Assembly: GCF_025499605.1 (NCBI RefSeq)
Contig: NZ_JAFMVC010000004.1
Span: 1 to 64,000, forward strand
Length of the DNA stretch: 64,000 nucleotides
Direction of reading: 5' to 3'
DNA from: Carboxylicivirga litoralis
Lineage (GTDB): Bacteria > Bacteroidota > Bacteroidia > Bacteroidales > Marinilabiliaceae
Positions within the stretch are counted from its first letter, which is position 1. Each line of letters begins with the position of its first letter. Positions 53,581 through 62,407 of this stretch are shown here, piece after piece. A program made the position numbers and the translations under genes. The notes below the pieces were generated by a model. The model was not told the DNA's origin. It searched no databases and saw only the letters and a list, made by a program, of their open reading frames with translations.

Positions 53581-55956
53581 ATGAGAAAGATATTAGGTAC
53601 TTTGTTTTTAGTGATGGCGACCTGTTTTTATTCGTGGTCGCAGATTCAAGTGTATAAAGGACAGGTACTTGATGCTAAAACTGAACAGCCTATCGCTTTT
53701 GTTAACGTCGTATACAGCGAAGGGGCAGGCACAGTGACTGATATAGATGGTCGCTTTGAAATTCACACCAACGTTTATGTAAGGGATTTAAGGGTGAGTT
53801 GCTTGGGCTACGAGCTTGAGGTAATTTCGGTTAAAGACTTAGCAGATGATGGGAAAATCAGGCTTAGTCCTCTCAAATACAGTCTGCCGGCTGTAGATGT
53901 CCTACCGTCAGAGAATCCAGCCTTAAAGGTTATGCGACAAGTTGTAGAAAACAGGCATCGGCATAACCCGGATAATTATGATCCGTTTAGCTGCATCATG
54001 TATCATAAAATGACCCTCGATTTTGAGTGGCCAGCTGAATTAAGCCAGGAAGAAATAAAAGAGCTCAAAGATTCATTGGGTGTAAATACTGAAGGATACA
54101 TGTTTCTGTTTGAATCGGTGTCGGAGAAGAAACACTTAAAAAAAGGAGTTGGTAAAGAAAAGGTTATATCAGGGCGGGTCAGTGGATTAAAAGATCCTTT
54201 ATTGGCCTCTTTTCCGGTGATGTTACAACCTTTCTCATTTTACGATCAATACATTAAATTATTGGGGTTTATGTATCTAAATCCGGCTTCCAAAGCAGGT
54301 TTGTCATCTTATCAGTTTATTCTGGAAGCTACATATGTTAATACTGCTGGTGATTCTGTGTTTTATATATCGTATCGTCCCAAAGCCGATAAAAGTTTCA
54401 GGGGCATGACCGGAGCCTTTCACATTGATGGACAGTCAATGGCTATTAATACCGTGTCGGCCACAACGGCAGGTACCGAAAATGGGATGCGATTGTTTAT
54501 TCGTCAAAAGTACCAGCCAACTAATAATGGTTTATGGTTTCCCAAACAGTTAGAAAGCAGTTTGGAATTTGGAAGCCTCGGAGCGACACGTCGCTTTCCT
54601 TTTCCTTTGGTTGGAACGGGGAAAAGTTATGTGACAGCCATTAATACAAATCGCCAGTTTGATGCCAAAGAGTTTGATAATGTTGTGATGGAAGATATTG
54701 CTTCATCGAAACACTCGGCAAGTGTTGATAACTTCCGATATGAACCATTGACAGCACGCGACTCTATAACCTACCATATTTTAGATAGCATTGGTAGGAG
54801 AAATCATTTAGATGCTTTAATAAAAACGCAACTTTCGCTGCTGAAGGGCTATTTGCCAATGGGATACCTCCAGCTCGATTTATCGAAGCTGATTGACTAT
54901 AACGATTTTGAAGGACTTAAGTTAGGAGCAGGGATTTATACGAGTCCCGAACTATCGGAGAACTTTTCAACGGGTGGGTATTATACATATGGTTTTGGCG
55001 ATAAGAGAAGCAAGTACGGCTTTAAGTTTAACTTAACACCTTTTAAAAATAAAGACAACCGTTTCTACTTCAATTATAAAGATGATGTATACGCTACCGG
55101 AACATACGAGTTTATGGATGCCTCTAAATCACTTTCGACGGAGCGCTTTAAACGCTTTTTGATTGAAACAATGGATTTGAGTGAAGGCTGGAGTACTGGT
55201 GTTGATTTTCGTTTCTTAAAGTTTTTTAAAGCCGGGATGTACTATTCTCAATACGATATTGCACCACAAAAAGCGTATCGCTATATGAATGATGATGCTG
55301 TTGCTGAATCCTTTGATTTAAAAGAAACTGGTGTGAAATTCAAATGGGCCAATAAAGAAACATTTGTTAGTTCACCTTTTGGCATGATTTCTAATGGTAC
55401 CAATTGGCCTGTTATATGGGTAAATGCTTCACTTGGTGATGGAAATTCTGCAGAAGAAAAATATTCATATCGCCGTTTTGAATCCAGGATACATAAGCAG
55501 TTCAATTATACTAATTCGATGTATACCACCATTCGCATAGAGGGTGGTTATTTGTCAGGTGATTATCCAAGCACATTACTATACAGTGCCTTGGGTGGCT
55601 ATAAATCATTTACGATTCTGGTGCCCTATACATTCGGAACAATGCGTCTAAATGAGTTTGGAGCCAGTGAGTTTGCGGCTTTATACTTTACTCATGGAAT
55701 CCCTTTAGCACTAAATAATGATAATCGTATCAAGCCAGAAATTGTTTTAAGTACCAATGTGGCATTGGGCAATGCCCCCAACGGGGTTTCAACCATTAAT
55801 AAAGGGTACTATGAATCTGGATTATACCTCAAGAATTTGTTTTCAAACTTTATCTTCCAATACGGTTTATCAGTTCATTACCGATATGGAGCTTATCGAT
55901 TACCAGATGCTGCCGATAACTGGGCCTTTAAGTTAGGCCTCGAGTTTGCTTTTTAG
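53581..55956 (+). CDS. DUF5686 outer-membrane protein with carboxypeptidase-regulatory-like domain
   Basis: 791 residues. Signal peptide (ILGTLFLVMATCFYSWSQ), then a CarboxypepD_reg-like beta-sandwich (about 22-105: YKGQVLDAKTEQPIAFVNVVYSEGAGTVTDIDGRFEI). The rest matches DUF5686, ending in aromatic-rich beta strands and a C-terminal Phe (AFKLGLEFAF) typical of outer-membrane barrels. It has the architecture of TonB-receptor-like proteins but no plug domain or TonB box that I can see. The function of the family is unknown. It stands between a pseudouridine synthase gene and a convergent Crp/Fnr regulator. Confidence 0.85.
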   Translation: MRKILGTLFLVMATCFYSWSQIQVYKGQVLDAKTEQPIAFVNVVYSEGAGTVTDIDGRFEIHTNVYVRDLRVSCLGYELEVISVKDLADDGKIRLSPLKYSLPAVDVLPSENPALKVMRQVVENRHRHNPDNYDPFSCIMYHKMTLDFEWPAELSQEEIKELKDSLGVNTEGYMFLFESVSEKKHLKKGVGKEKVISGRVSGLKDPLLASFPVMLQPFSFYDQYIKLLGFMYLNPASKAGLSSYQFILEATYVNTAGDSVFYISYRPKADKSFRGMTGAFHIDGQSMAINTVSATTAGTENGMRLFIRQKYQPTNNGLWFPKQLESSLEFGSLGATRRFPFPLVGTGKSYVTAINTNRQFDAKEFDNVVMEDIASSKHSASVDNFRYEPLTARDSITYHILDSIGRRNHLDALIKTQLSLLKGYLPMGYLQLDLSKLIDYNDFEGLKLGAGIYTSPELSENFSTGGYYTYGFGDKRSKYGFKFNLTPFKNKDNRFYFNYKDDVYATGTYEFMDASKSLSTERFKRFLIETMDLSEGWSTGVDFRFLKFFKAGMYYSQYDIAPQKAYRYMNDDAVAESFDLKETGVKFKWANKETFVSSPFGMISNGTNWPVIWVNASLGDGNSAEEKYSYRRFESRIHKQFNYTNSMYTTIRIEGGYLSGDYPSTLLYSALGGYKSFTILVPYTFGTMRLNEFGASEFAALYFTHGIPLALNNDNRIKPEIVLSTNVALGNAPNGVSTINKGYYESGLYLKNLFSNFIFQYGLSVHYRYGAYRLPDAADNWAFKLGLEFAF

Positions 55957-55961
55957 TGCGC

Positions 55962-56660
55962 TTATCCAACTCTACTAATGTTGTAAAGTGTTTTAGGTGA
56001 TGTTATTTCAATGTGGTTACCTGTTACTGAAAGAATGCCGCTTTCCTTAAAGTCTTTCAGAACTCTAATCAGGCTTTCTTTTGAAACGCTTGATAAATCA
56101 GCCATATCCTGACGACTTAGGGTGGTGTAGAAATTACGTGAATTATAGATTTTCTCCGATAAGTAAATGATCGTATTGGCAATTCTGCCTGTCATCTTTT
56201 TATGCGAAAAGTTGATTAATTGACTGTATAAATCATTTGTAATGCCATGGTTTAATTTCAATACACTTTCAGCAAAACTAACATTGTTTCTAAATGCATT
56301 TGTAAAAGCGTCGACACTTATCAGGCAGGTATCCATTTCGGTGAGGGCACTAACTGAAAAATGGTTAAGATTATCGGTGAATAAGCCTGGACTGACAATG
56401 AAATCTCCCTCTTTAAGTACTTTAATAATAATCGACTTGTCTTCAAGACCTTTAATGTAAAGCTTAGCATATCCTCTTTTGATGCAAATAATATTGTTGC
56501 ATCTTGTACCTTCTTTTATAAGTGTTTCTCCTTTTTGGTATTGCACTTTGCAGTGCGACTCTTTGAAAGCACTCAATTCATCATGACTAAGATTTTCAAA
56601 TCCTATAAATTTAACGTGGCATCTGTCACATTCAGAGGGTTTATTGTTTCTAATGGTCAT
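55962..56660 (-). CDS. Crp/Fnr-family transcriptional regulator
   Basis: 232 residues. The N-terminal SECDRCHVKF has Cys11 and Cys14 in a CXXCH arrangement, with further cysteines at 37, 54, 59 and 112. A cyclic-nucleotide-binding-like barrel (about 30-130: KGETLIKEG, GDFIVSPGLF) follows. The C-terminal winged helix (about 155-225) has TLSRQDMADLSSVSKESLIRVLKDFKESGIL. The N-terminal cysteines are compatible with redox or metal sensing as in FNR, but the exact FNR spacing is not matched. It is divergent from the cytochrome cluster at 57010, with 349 bp between, so it is the obvious candidate regulator of those genes. Confidence 0.87.
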   Translation of the reverse strand: MTIRNNKPSECDRCHVKFIGFENLSHDELSAFKESHCKVQYQKGETLIKEGTRCNNIICIKRGYAKLYIKGLEDKSIIIKVLKEGDFIVSPGLFTDNLNHFSVSALTEMDTCLISVDAFTNAFRNNVSFAESVLKLNHGITNDLYSQLINFSHKKMTGRIANTIIYLSEKIYNSRNFYTTLSRQDMADLSSVSKESLIRVLKDFKESGILSVTGNHIEITSPKTLYNISRVG

Positions 56661-57009
56661 ACGGTACTTAATTAGCTATTACTAGTTTATGAAAGTAATC
56701 TATTTTTAAATAGATACCAAATAGCTAACGTTACAGAGTTGGTGATTGTTTAATGGATGTATAGTTTAAAGGTATATTAAATCAGTGATATAAGTGTTTT
56801 CTTTAGTTGGATTGAATTTAAATAGATATAATCTTCTTTAATTAAAAATGGAAACTTAAATACCACATAATGAGGTTTATAGATGTGTTTCGTTGATTTT
56901 CATCATTTTATACGCGTATAACTTACATCGTGCTAATCTAGTTCAGAATGATTAAAATTGTTCAAAGGAGAAAAGAAGAATTGATGAAGTTAATTTTAAG
57001 TCCAATGTT
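56661..57009. other. Divergent intergenic region between crp/fnr-like gene and cytochrome cluster
   Basis: No gene is visible in these 349 AT-rich bases. The region must hold both promoters. I could not find a clear TTGAT-N4-ATCAA Fnr box by eye, nor an unambiguous TAnnTTTG element. A purine-rich AAAGGAGAAAAG at about 56964-56975 is too far from the ATG at 57010 to be its ribosome site. Confidence 0.5.
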
Positions 57010-58128
57010 ATGAAAAGAAATAAACAAATCATTCAGCTGTTAGTTATGGTGTTCGCTGTAATTTTTGCCAGCTGTACAAAAGAAGGTCCTCAGGGGCCTC
57101 CCGGAGCTGACGGAACTAATGGTATTGACGGCACCAATGGTATAGATGGTACTGCTGGTTGTATCTCCTGTCATACAAATGATAACGAGCTAGCCATAAA
57201 AACAGCTCAATTCGAACATTCTTTGCATTTTACCGGAGGAGCCGAGCATGTGGGATATGCCAACTATGCTGGTGGTTCCTGTTCAATGTGTCATTCACAT
57301 AATGGTTTTATGAAGGCTGTTGAAGATGGAACTAATTTTGGAGGTTCTCATCCAGAGGCGGCAGCCATGTCATGTTATACTTGTCACCAAATTCACACAA
57401 GCTACACGCGCGAAGATTACACTCTGCATTATACCGACGCTGTGAATATGTTTCTTAACGAAAATGAGAACAACGTTTTTGCTAATCTTGAAGTTGATGG
57501 TACAAGTCAATATGCAGATCCTGATGGTTTAAGTAATACTTGTATTAAATGTCATCAGCCAAGGCACCGTGGTACTTCACAGCCCGATCCAAGCTTAGAT
57601 GGGACATTTGAGATATCTGCTGGTGCTGCGGGGCATTGGGGGCCTCATTATGGTACTCAGGGTGCAATTTTTGGAGGTGTAGGTGGATATATAGGCACAA
57701 CAGATCCAACAGTACCTTCGGGAACTAAAGGACACCATAGCTGTAAGAGTTGTCATATGTCATTCAATGCCTTAACCGGAAATTATGGTTCTTATGTTGG
57801 AGGGCATTCAATGAATATGGCCGGAACTGATGGTGAGCCAGTCTTTACGGCTTGTGATGAATGTCATACTGAGAGAGGCGCAACCATTGACTTACCTGGT
57901 ATTATGGCAGCAAATGAAGTGTTGTTAGACGCATTGAAGGCTGATTTATTAGCCATTCCGATGATTGATGAAGATGGTCATTTACTCGGAGGAACCTGGA
58001 CGCATCAGCAACTGGCTGCCTATTGGAACTTTGCTCTTGTTAAAAATGATCATAGTTATGGAATTCATAATAACGAATATACCCAAAGCTTGATTATTGC
58101 TGCCAGGACATATTTAGGAACTAATTAA
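57010..58128 (+). CDS. Hexaheme c-type cytochrome lipoprotein with collagen-like linker
   Basis: 372 residues. Lipoprotein signal with lipobox Cys22 (VIFASCTKE). The next 25 residues are Gly-X-Y repeats (GPQGPPGADGTNGIDGTNG), a flexible collagen-like stalk. Six CXXCH haem sites follow: CISCH, CSMCH, CYTCH, CIKCH, CKSCH and CDECH, with extra histidines that may be axial ligands. It is probably displayed on the outer membrane and passes or receives electrons. It is the first gene of a seven-gene plus-strand cluster opposite a Crp/Fnr regulator. No catalytic signature of nitrite or tetrathionate reductase is seen. Confidence 0.88.
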   Translation: MKRNKQIIQLLVMVFAVIFASCTKEGPQGPPGADGTNGIDGTNGIDGTAGCISCHTNDNELAIKTAQFEHSLHFTGGAEHVGYANYAGGSCSMCHSHNGFMKAVEDGTNFGGSHPEAAAMSCYTCHQIHTSYTREDYTLHYTDAVNMFLNENENNVFANLEVDGTSQYADPDGLSNTCIKCHQPRHRGTSQPDPSLDGTFEISAGAAGHWGPHYGTQGAIFGGVGGYIGTTDPTVPSGTKGHHSCKSCHMSFNALTGNYGSYVGGHSMNMAGTDGEPVFTACDECHTERGATIDLPGIMAANEVLLDALKADLLAIPMIDEDGHLLGGTWTHQQLAAYWNFALVKNDHSYGIHNNEYTQSLIIAARTYLGTN

Positions 58129-58197
58129 TAAAACCACTCGAATGGCTATCATGCGTATAGCCATTCAGGTTTTTGTTTAACACTCTAAATAGGTCAT

Positions 58198-58578
58198 ATG
58201 AAAGCATTAAAAATATTTTTCGCTTCTGTAATGCTTGTAGCTATTGCTGCGACGAGTTGCGACTATAAATATATCACACCCGATACAGGGGAACCTGTTG
58301 ACCCGGAGGAACCAATTAGTTTTACTCAACAGGTTGAACCCATTTGGACAAGCCAAAGTTGCACCAATTGTCACAATGGAAGTGGATTGTTCAGTTTGCA
58401 GCAGGGTGAAGCCTATCAGTCGCTTGTTGGTAATGGTTTGCTGGACTTTGAAAATGCCGATAACAGTAAGATAGTAACTGTGCCTGGAAGTGGTGGCTTG
58501 CATACCGACTATACTTATGTGAGTAACCAAAAGTTAATAATTACGACTTGGATTGAGCAAGGCGCAGAGGATAACTAA
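58198..58578 (+). CDS. Monoheme c-type cytochrome lipoprotein
   Basis: 126 residues. Lipoprotein signal (SVMLVAIAATSC, Cys21), short acidic-proline linker (PDTGEPVDPEEP), and a single haem site SCTNCHNGSGLFSLQ. The end shows a folded cytochrome-like helix (KLIITTWIEQGAEDN). This layout (VEPIWTSQSCTNCHNG.....L....AYQSLV) recurs in small Bacteroidota electron-transfer lipoproteins. It lies 70 bp after the hexaheme gene and 12 bp before the DUF5777 gene. Confidence 0.87.
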   Translation: MKALKIFFASVMLVAIAATSCDYKYITPDTGEPVDPEEPISFTQQVEPIWTSQSCTNCHNGSGLFSLQQGEAYQSLVGNGLLDFENADNSKIVTVPGSGGLHTDYTYVSNQKLIITTWIEQGAEDN

Positions 58579-58589
58579 AAACGATTACA

Positions 58590-59468
58590 ATGAAAAAACT
58601 TATATATCTTATTGTTTTGTTTTTGTTTTCTGGTCACTTTGCAATGGCTCAGGAAGAAGAACAAACGGAAAAGAAAGTTGATAAGCCGGTGCGTTCACCG
58701 TGGGAGTCTGGCACCTTGGTTAATCATCAAACCAGTATTACTCAGTATAAAAACACCCTTGAGATGGTGATTAGCCACCGTTTTGGTACTATCGATAACG
58801 GTATTAGTGATGTTTTTGGAGTGATGGCACCAGGAGCAAATATCAGAATTGGTTTTAACTATTCAATATTGGATAACCTGGTGGTTGGTTACGGAACCAG
58901 TAGTCAAAAGAAATACCAGGATTTTCAGGCTAAATACACGGTATTTGAACAAACGCGTGAGAATACCATGCCGGTGAGCTTAACTTTTTATGGCAACGCA
59001 GCCATCGATGCCAGAGAAGAAGCTGTGTTTGGTGTCGATTATGAATTCTCAGACAGACTATCATACTTTTCAGAGGTGATTGTAGGTCGAAAAGTTAACG
59101 ATTGGTTATCGGTTCAGGCAAGTGCTAATTTTACGCACTATAATTCGGTCGATAGCTTGTTGGATAACGATAAAATAGGTCTGGGGTTCGGTGGTCGAAT
59201 TAAATTTAGCCCGCAATCATCGTTAACACTTGAGTTAGGGATTCCGCTCAAAATTGAAAGTATTTCGCAGCATACTTCCTTTACCGATCACCCCAAGCCA
59301 CACTTCTCAATCGGGTACGAAGTATCGACCAGTACGCATGCTTTCCAGATATTCCTTACTAACGGTTTAGGTATTTTACCGCAAGAATTATATATGTATA
59401 ACCTGAGTGAGTTTGATAGTAAGAGCATACGATTTGGATTTAACATCACACGATTGTGGAATTTCTAA
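58590..59468 (+). CDS. DUF5777-family outer-membrane beta-barrel protein
   Basis: 292 residues. Signal peptide (LIVLFLFSGHFAMAQ), an acidic-basic linker, then alternating strands (LEMVISHRFGTI, NIRIGFNYSILDNLVVGYG, DYEFSDRLSYFSEVIVG, GLGFGGRIKFSPQSSLTLELGIPL) and a C-terminal aromatic residue (GFNITRLWNF). It fits DUF5777, a barrel family often beside c-type cytochromes in Bacteroidota. In this cluster it may form the outer-membrane part of an electron or solute path. At this size it is smaller than the MtrB-type barrels known to hold cytochromes. Confidence 0.8.
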   Translation: MKKLIYLIVLFLFSGHFAMAQEEEQTEKKVDKPVRSPWESGTLVNHQTSITQYKNTLEMVISHRFGTIDNGISDVFGVMAPGANIRIGFNYSILDNLVVGYGTSSQKKYQDFQAKYTVFEQTRENTMPVSLTFYGNAAIDAREEAVFGVDYEFSDRLSYFSEVIVGRKVNDWLSVQASANFTHYNSVDSLLDNDKIGLGFGGRIKFSPQSSLTLELGIPLKIESISQHTSFTDHPKPHFSIGYEVSTSTHAFQIFLTNGLGILPQELYMYNLSEFDSKSIRFGFNITRLWNF

Positions 59469-59470
59469 AA

Positions 59471-59902
59471 ATGATAAAAACTGATGATATGAGAAAGTTG
59501 AAAATGTCTGTTATAGTGAGCTGTACATTAGTGCTTTTAAGCTTTGTGTTGATGTCTTTTGTACAGGAGAAAAAGCCATGGGATATTCCGGCTAAATACC
59601 AGAGTATGAAAAACCCACAGGCAGCTGACGATGCTGAGATGATTAAAATTGGTAAAATGAATTATTCGCGTCATTGTAAATCATGCCATGGTAATATTGG
59701 TCAGGGTAATGGTCCTAAGGCACGTAGTCTTGATGCTGATTTAGGTGATTTTACTAGTGCTGAATTTCAGGCTAGTAAAGATGGTGTTATCTACTATCAG
59801 TCATTTATTGGGCGCGATGAAATGCCAAATTTTGAAAAGAAAATTCCTGATGACGAAGATCGTTGGGCAATTGTAACGTACATCCGTACGCTTAAAAAAT
59901 AA
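59471..59902 (+). CDS. Small monoheme c-type cytochrome
   Basis: 143 residues from ATG 59471. A second possible start is 59489, which gives a cleaner signal peptide; an ATG at 59456 overlaps the previous gene and is less likely. A signal anchor (VIVSCTLVLLSFVLMSFVQ) is followed by a class I cytochrome c: YSRHCKSCHGNIGQGNGPKARSL with the distal Met in FIGRDEMPNFEKKI and a C-terminal helix DRWAIVTYIRTLKK. Probably a periplasmic soluble or anchored electron shuttle between the quinol-side and outer-membrane components of the cluster. Confidence 0.88.
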   Translation: MIKTDDMRKLKMSVIVSCTLVLLSFVLMSFVQEKKPWDIPAKYQSMKNPQAADDAEMIKIGKMNYSRHCKSCHGNIGQGNGPKARSLDADLGDFTSAEFQASKDGVIYYQSFIGRDEMPNFEKKIPDDEDRWAIVTYIRTLKK

Positions 59903-59921
59903 AGGAATCGCCAATCATATA

Positions 59922-59966
59922 AACTGCCCGCACAAAAGCTTACTAGTTTTTGCTGGCAGTTTTTTG
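59922..59966 (+). terminator. Terminator or attenuator inside the cytochrome cluster
   Basis: AACTGCC ... GGCAGTT with an inner GCACAAAA/TTTTTGC pairing and a TTTTTTG tail. It falls between the small cytochrome gene and the heptaheme gene, so part of the transcript may stop here and the cluster may be two operons. Confidence 0.7.
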
Positions 59967-59990
59967 TTTTATCTAATAGTGAATATTACA

Positions 59991-60935
59991 ATGGTTAAAA
60001 CACAGGTAAATAAACTGATAAGCTTCGTTGTAATGCTTGGTCTTGTGGCTTACGTGGAAGGGCAGGATATAGCAGATAACAGCCAATGTTTGAAATGCCA
60101 TGGGCAGGTTTTTTATGAATATCCTAATGAATGGACTGGGCAAACCGATCGAAAGCCATTGAACCCATTTCATCACATCGATAGTGTGAAGTTACACACG
60201 TCTGTGCATAAAATGTTTGCCTGTATCGATTGTCACTCGATGGATTATGAAACATTTCCGCACAGTGGTGAATTGCGGCTTGAAGAGAAATATCAATGTA
60301 TGGATTGCCATGGCGGTGACGAAACATTCGCCAAATTTAATTTTGAAGGCATTGAGGCGGCTTTTATGGAAAGCGTCCACTACAAAGCATCCGATGAGCG
60401 TTTTAATTGCTGGATGTGCCACGATGCCCATGGCTATGAGCTCGCGCTGCGTCAGGACAAACCAATTGTGGAGGTGGTGAACATGAGCAATAACATGTGT
60501 TTAAGCTGTCATGATAATAAGTTCAAGTACGGTTTGTTGTCCGACGATGAACCTAAAAGCATCAATGAAATACATGCATGGTTGCCTAATCAGGCCAGGC
60601 ACTTTAATAAAGTCCGATGTATCGATTGTCATACCAAGGTGCAATCCGACATATTGATTTCTCACAATATTCTTCCTAAAGAAGAGGCCTTACGAAATTG
60701 TGTTCAATGTCATAGTACTAATTCGGTATTAATGGAATCGTTGTATGCTCACAGGGCTAAAGAAAGTAGGGCCGAATCTGGTTTTCTGAATGCCGTTGTT
60801 TTAAACGAAGGGTATATTATCGGAGCCAACCGCAATCAAACATTAAATTATGTCAGTATTGGTTTATTTGGATTGTTGGTTGTTGGTTTAATTATTCATT
60901 TTATGCTGCGTATAATCATGATAAAGAGAAAGTAA
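59991..60935 (+). CDS. Heptaheme c-type cytochrome with C-terminal membrane anchor
   Basis: 314 residues from ATG 59991; an upstream in-frame ATG at 59964 falls at the terminator and is rejected. Signal peptide (LISFVVMLGLVAYVEGQ). Seven CXXCH motifs: CLKCH, CIDCH, CMDCH, CWMCH, CLSCH, CIDCH and CVQCH. The C-terminal helix (about 285-308, YVSIGLFGLLVVGLIIHFMLRIIMI) ends in KRK inside the cytoplasm, so the haem domain faces the periplasm. It is followed one base later by a cytochrome b gene. The pair resembles quinol-oxidising modules (cytochrome b plus anchored multihaem cytochrome). The substrate is unknown. Confidence 0.88.
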   Translation: MVKTQVNKLISFVVMLGLVAYVEGQDIADNSQCLKCHGQVFYEYPNEWTGQTDRKPLNPFHHIDSVKLHTSVHKMFACIDCHSMDYETFPHSGELRLEEKYQCMDCHGGDETFAKFNFEGIEAAFMESVHYKASDERFNCWMCHDAHGYELALRQDKPIVEVVNMSNNMCLSCHDNKFKYGLLSDDEPKSINEIHAWLPNQARHFNKVRCIDCHTKVQSDILISHNILPKEEALRNCVQCHSTNSVLMESLYAHRAKESRAESGFLNAVVLNEGYIIGANRNQTLNYVSIGLFGLLVVGLIIHFMLRIIMIKRK

Positions 60936-60936
60936 G

Positions 60937-61554
60937 ATGAGTGAAAAATTATATTTATACCCCGTGTGGGTTCGAATCTGGCACGTATTAAATGCCTTGT
61001 TGTTTCTTGTTCTGCTGGTCTCAGGATTAAGTATGCAGTACTCCAATCCGAATGTGCCACTGTTACCATTTAATGTTGCAGTAACTAGTCATAATATAGC
61101 AGGTTTAGGATTGTTTTTATTGTATTTGTGTTTTCTGGTGCTGTTTGTTTTTACTTCAAACCGAAAGCACTATAAAATAGAATTGAAAGGATTGCCGGCG
61201 CGTTTAATAATGCAAATGAGATATTATGCATTTGGAGTATTCAGAGGTGAGCAGGCACCTTTTCCAACGCAGGAAGAGGCAAAATTTAATCCGCTGCAAC
61301 AGGTGACCTATGTAGTCGTTCTTTTTGTACTTTATCCCTTGTTGATAATAACCGGCTTGCCGCTGATGTTTCCAGAGGTCATTATCGATAACTTCTTTGG
61401 AATCGGGGGAACCTTATTAACCGCACTGTTGCACGCATCAGCTGGGTTTTTAGCCAGCCTGTTTTTGGTTATTCACTTGTATTTTGCAACAATGGGTGCC
61501 AGTTTCTTTTCTAATTTTAAAAGCATTATTAACGGGTATCACGAAGCACATTAA
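60937..61554 (+). CDS. Two-haem cytochrome b (b561/hydrogenase-type) membrane subunit
   Basis: 205 residues, four transmembrane helices. Histidines sit in pairs suited to bind two haem b: His16 (VRIWHVLNA), His52 (VTSHNIAG), His166 (LLHASAGF) and His180 (LVIHLYFATMG). The family includes cytochrome b subunits of hydrogenase, formate dehydrogenase and thiosulfate reductase. Here no catalytic subunit is adjacent; the partner is the heptaheme cytochrome one base upstream. The likely role is quinol oxidation at the inner membrane. Confidence 0.88.
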   Translation: MSEKLYLYPVWVRIWHVLNALLFLVLLVSGLSMQYSNPNVPLLPFNVAVTSHNIAGLGLFLLYLCFLVLFVFTSNRKHYKIELKGLPARLIMQMRYYAFGVFRGEQAPFPTQEEAKFNPLQQVTYVVVLFVLYPLLIITGLPLMFPEVIIDNFFGIGGTLLTALLHASAGFLASLFLVIHLYFATMGASFFSNFKSIINGYHEAH

Positions 61555-61556
61555 TT

Positions 61557-62387
61557 ATGATGGATGAAATATCGAAGCTACGAGGATACTTATGGGGTGT
61601 CCTCATTATGTTGGGAATTGTTTTGGTTGGCTATGCCTTAAATCCGGTTATTGGTGTTTTGGGCATTGTGCAGTTGGTTTGGCCGCAAAACCTTTATTTT
61701 GTTGTACTGTTAGCCGGAGTTGGCATGGCGCTCGGAATGTTGTCCGAATCAGTCCGTTTAAAAGCCACTAATATTGGCCTTATTTTACCGTCGTTTATGG
61801 CACTTGGAGCCTTGGCCTTGATTGTTTTTATATGGCCTAATGGTATAGGCAGTCTTTTCATCAATATACTTTTGGCAACGCCGGGGTTCTTTTTATTTGT
61901 TTTTGTTTTTTTGAGTGGAGGGGCTTTTATTGCCTCCAAACTAAGCAGTCTTAAAAAGAGTTGGGCACCAATTGTTGTGATGCTCTCTTTTCTTCTTTTT
62001 TGTTATTCAACGGTTGTGACGCAGCGCGATTATTATCAGCTGTCGATGCGCATAGGAGAAGAAAGAGCTTTGTTTGAAGCAGAAGATACTGATGGTAAAT
62101 TTTATCGTTTACCATTTGCTATTAAACTTTTACCTGTCGAAGATGGTATTGATAAAACCATGGTGCGTTTGTTTAATACGGTTCAGGACTTTAAAGATGT
62201 GGCGATTGACAATGAGACCGATTACCGTCTAAAAGGTTGGGTTATTGGATTAAAGAAGCAGGTTGATGAAGTGGTTGAGATGAATCGTTTGGTTGATTTA
62301 AGCCTGGTTTTTGACCGCTGGATAGAATTAAAGTATATAAGCTTAGGTCTGTTAATTGTAAGTTTATTGATTCGGCTTAGATATTAA
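61557..62387 (+). CDS. Hypothetical multi-helix membrane protein of the cytochrome cluster
   Basis: 276 residues (alternative start 3 bp later). About five hydrophobic helices occupy residues 10-165, followed by a soluble domain (about 168-255: FEAEDTDGKFYRLPFAIKLLPVEDGIDKTMVRLF) and a last helix (about 258-273). It has no CXXCH, no paired haem histidines and no metal motif. The soluble loop loosely recalls ResB-like cytochrome biogenesis proteins, so a role in haem handling or complex assembly is possible. It follows the cytochrome b gene by 2 bp, so it is surely co-expressed. The family is not recognised. Confidence 0.65.
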   Translation: MMDEISKLRGYLWGVLIMLGIVLVGYALNPVIGVLGIVQLVWPQNLYFVVLLAGVGMALGMLSESVRLKATNIGLILPSFMALGALALIVFIWPNGIGSLFINILLATPGFFLFVFVFLSGGAFIASKLSSLKKSWAPIVVMLSFLLFCYSTVVTQRDYYQLSMRIGEERALFEAEDTDGKFYRLPFAIKLLPVEDGIDKTMVRLFNTVQDFKDVAIDNETDYRLKGWVIGLKKQVDEVVEMNRLVDLSLVFDRWIELKYISLGLLIVSLLIRLRY

Positions 62388-62407
62388 CTTTGAGTTATAG
62401 AAATAAG

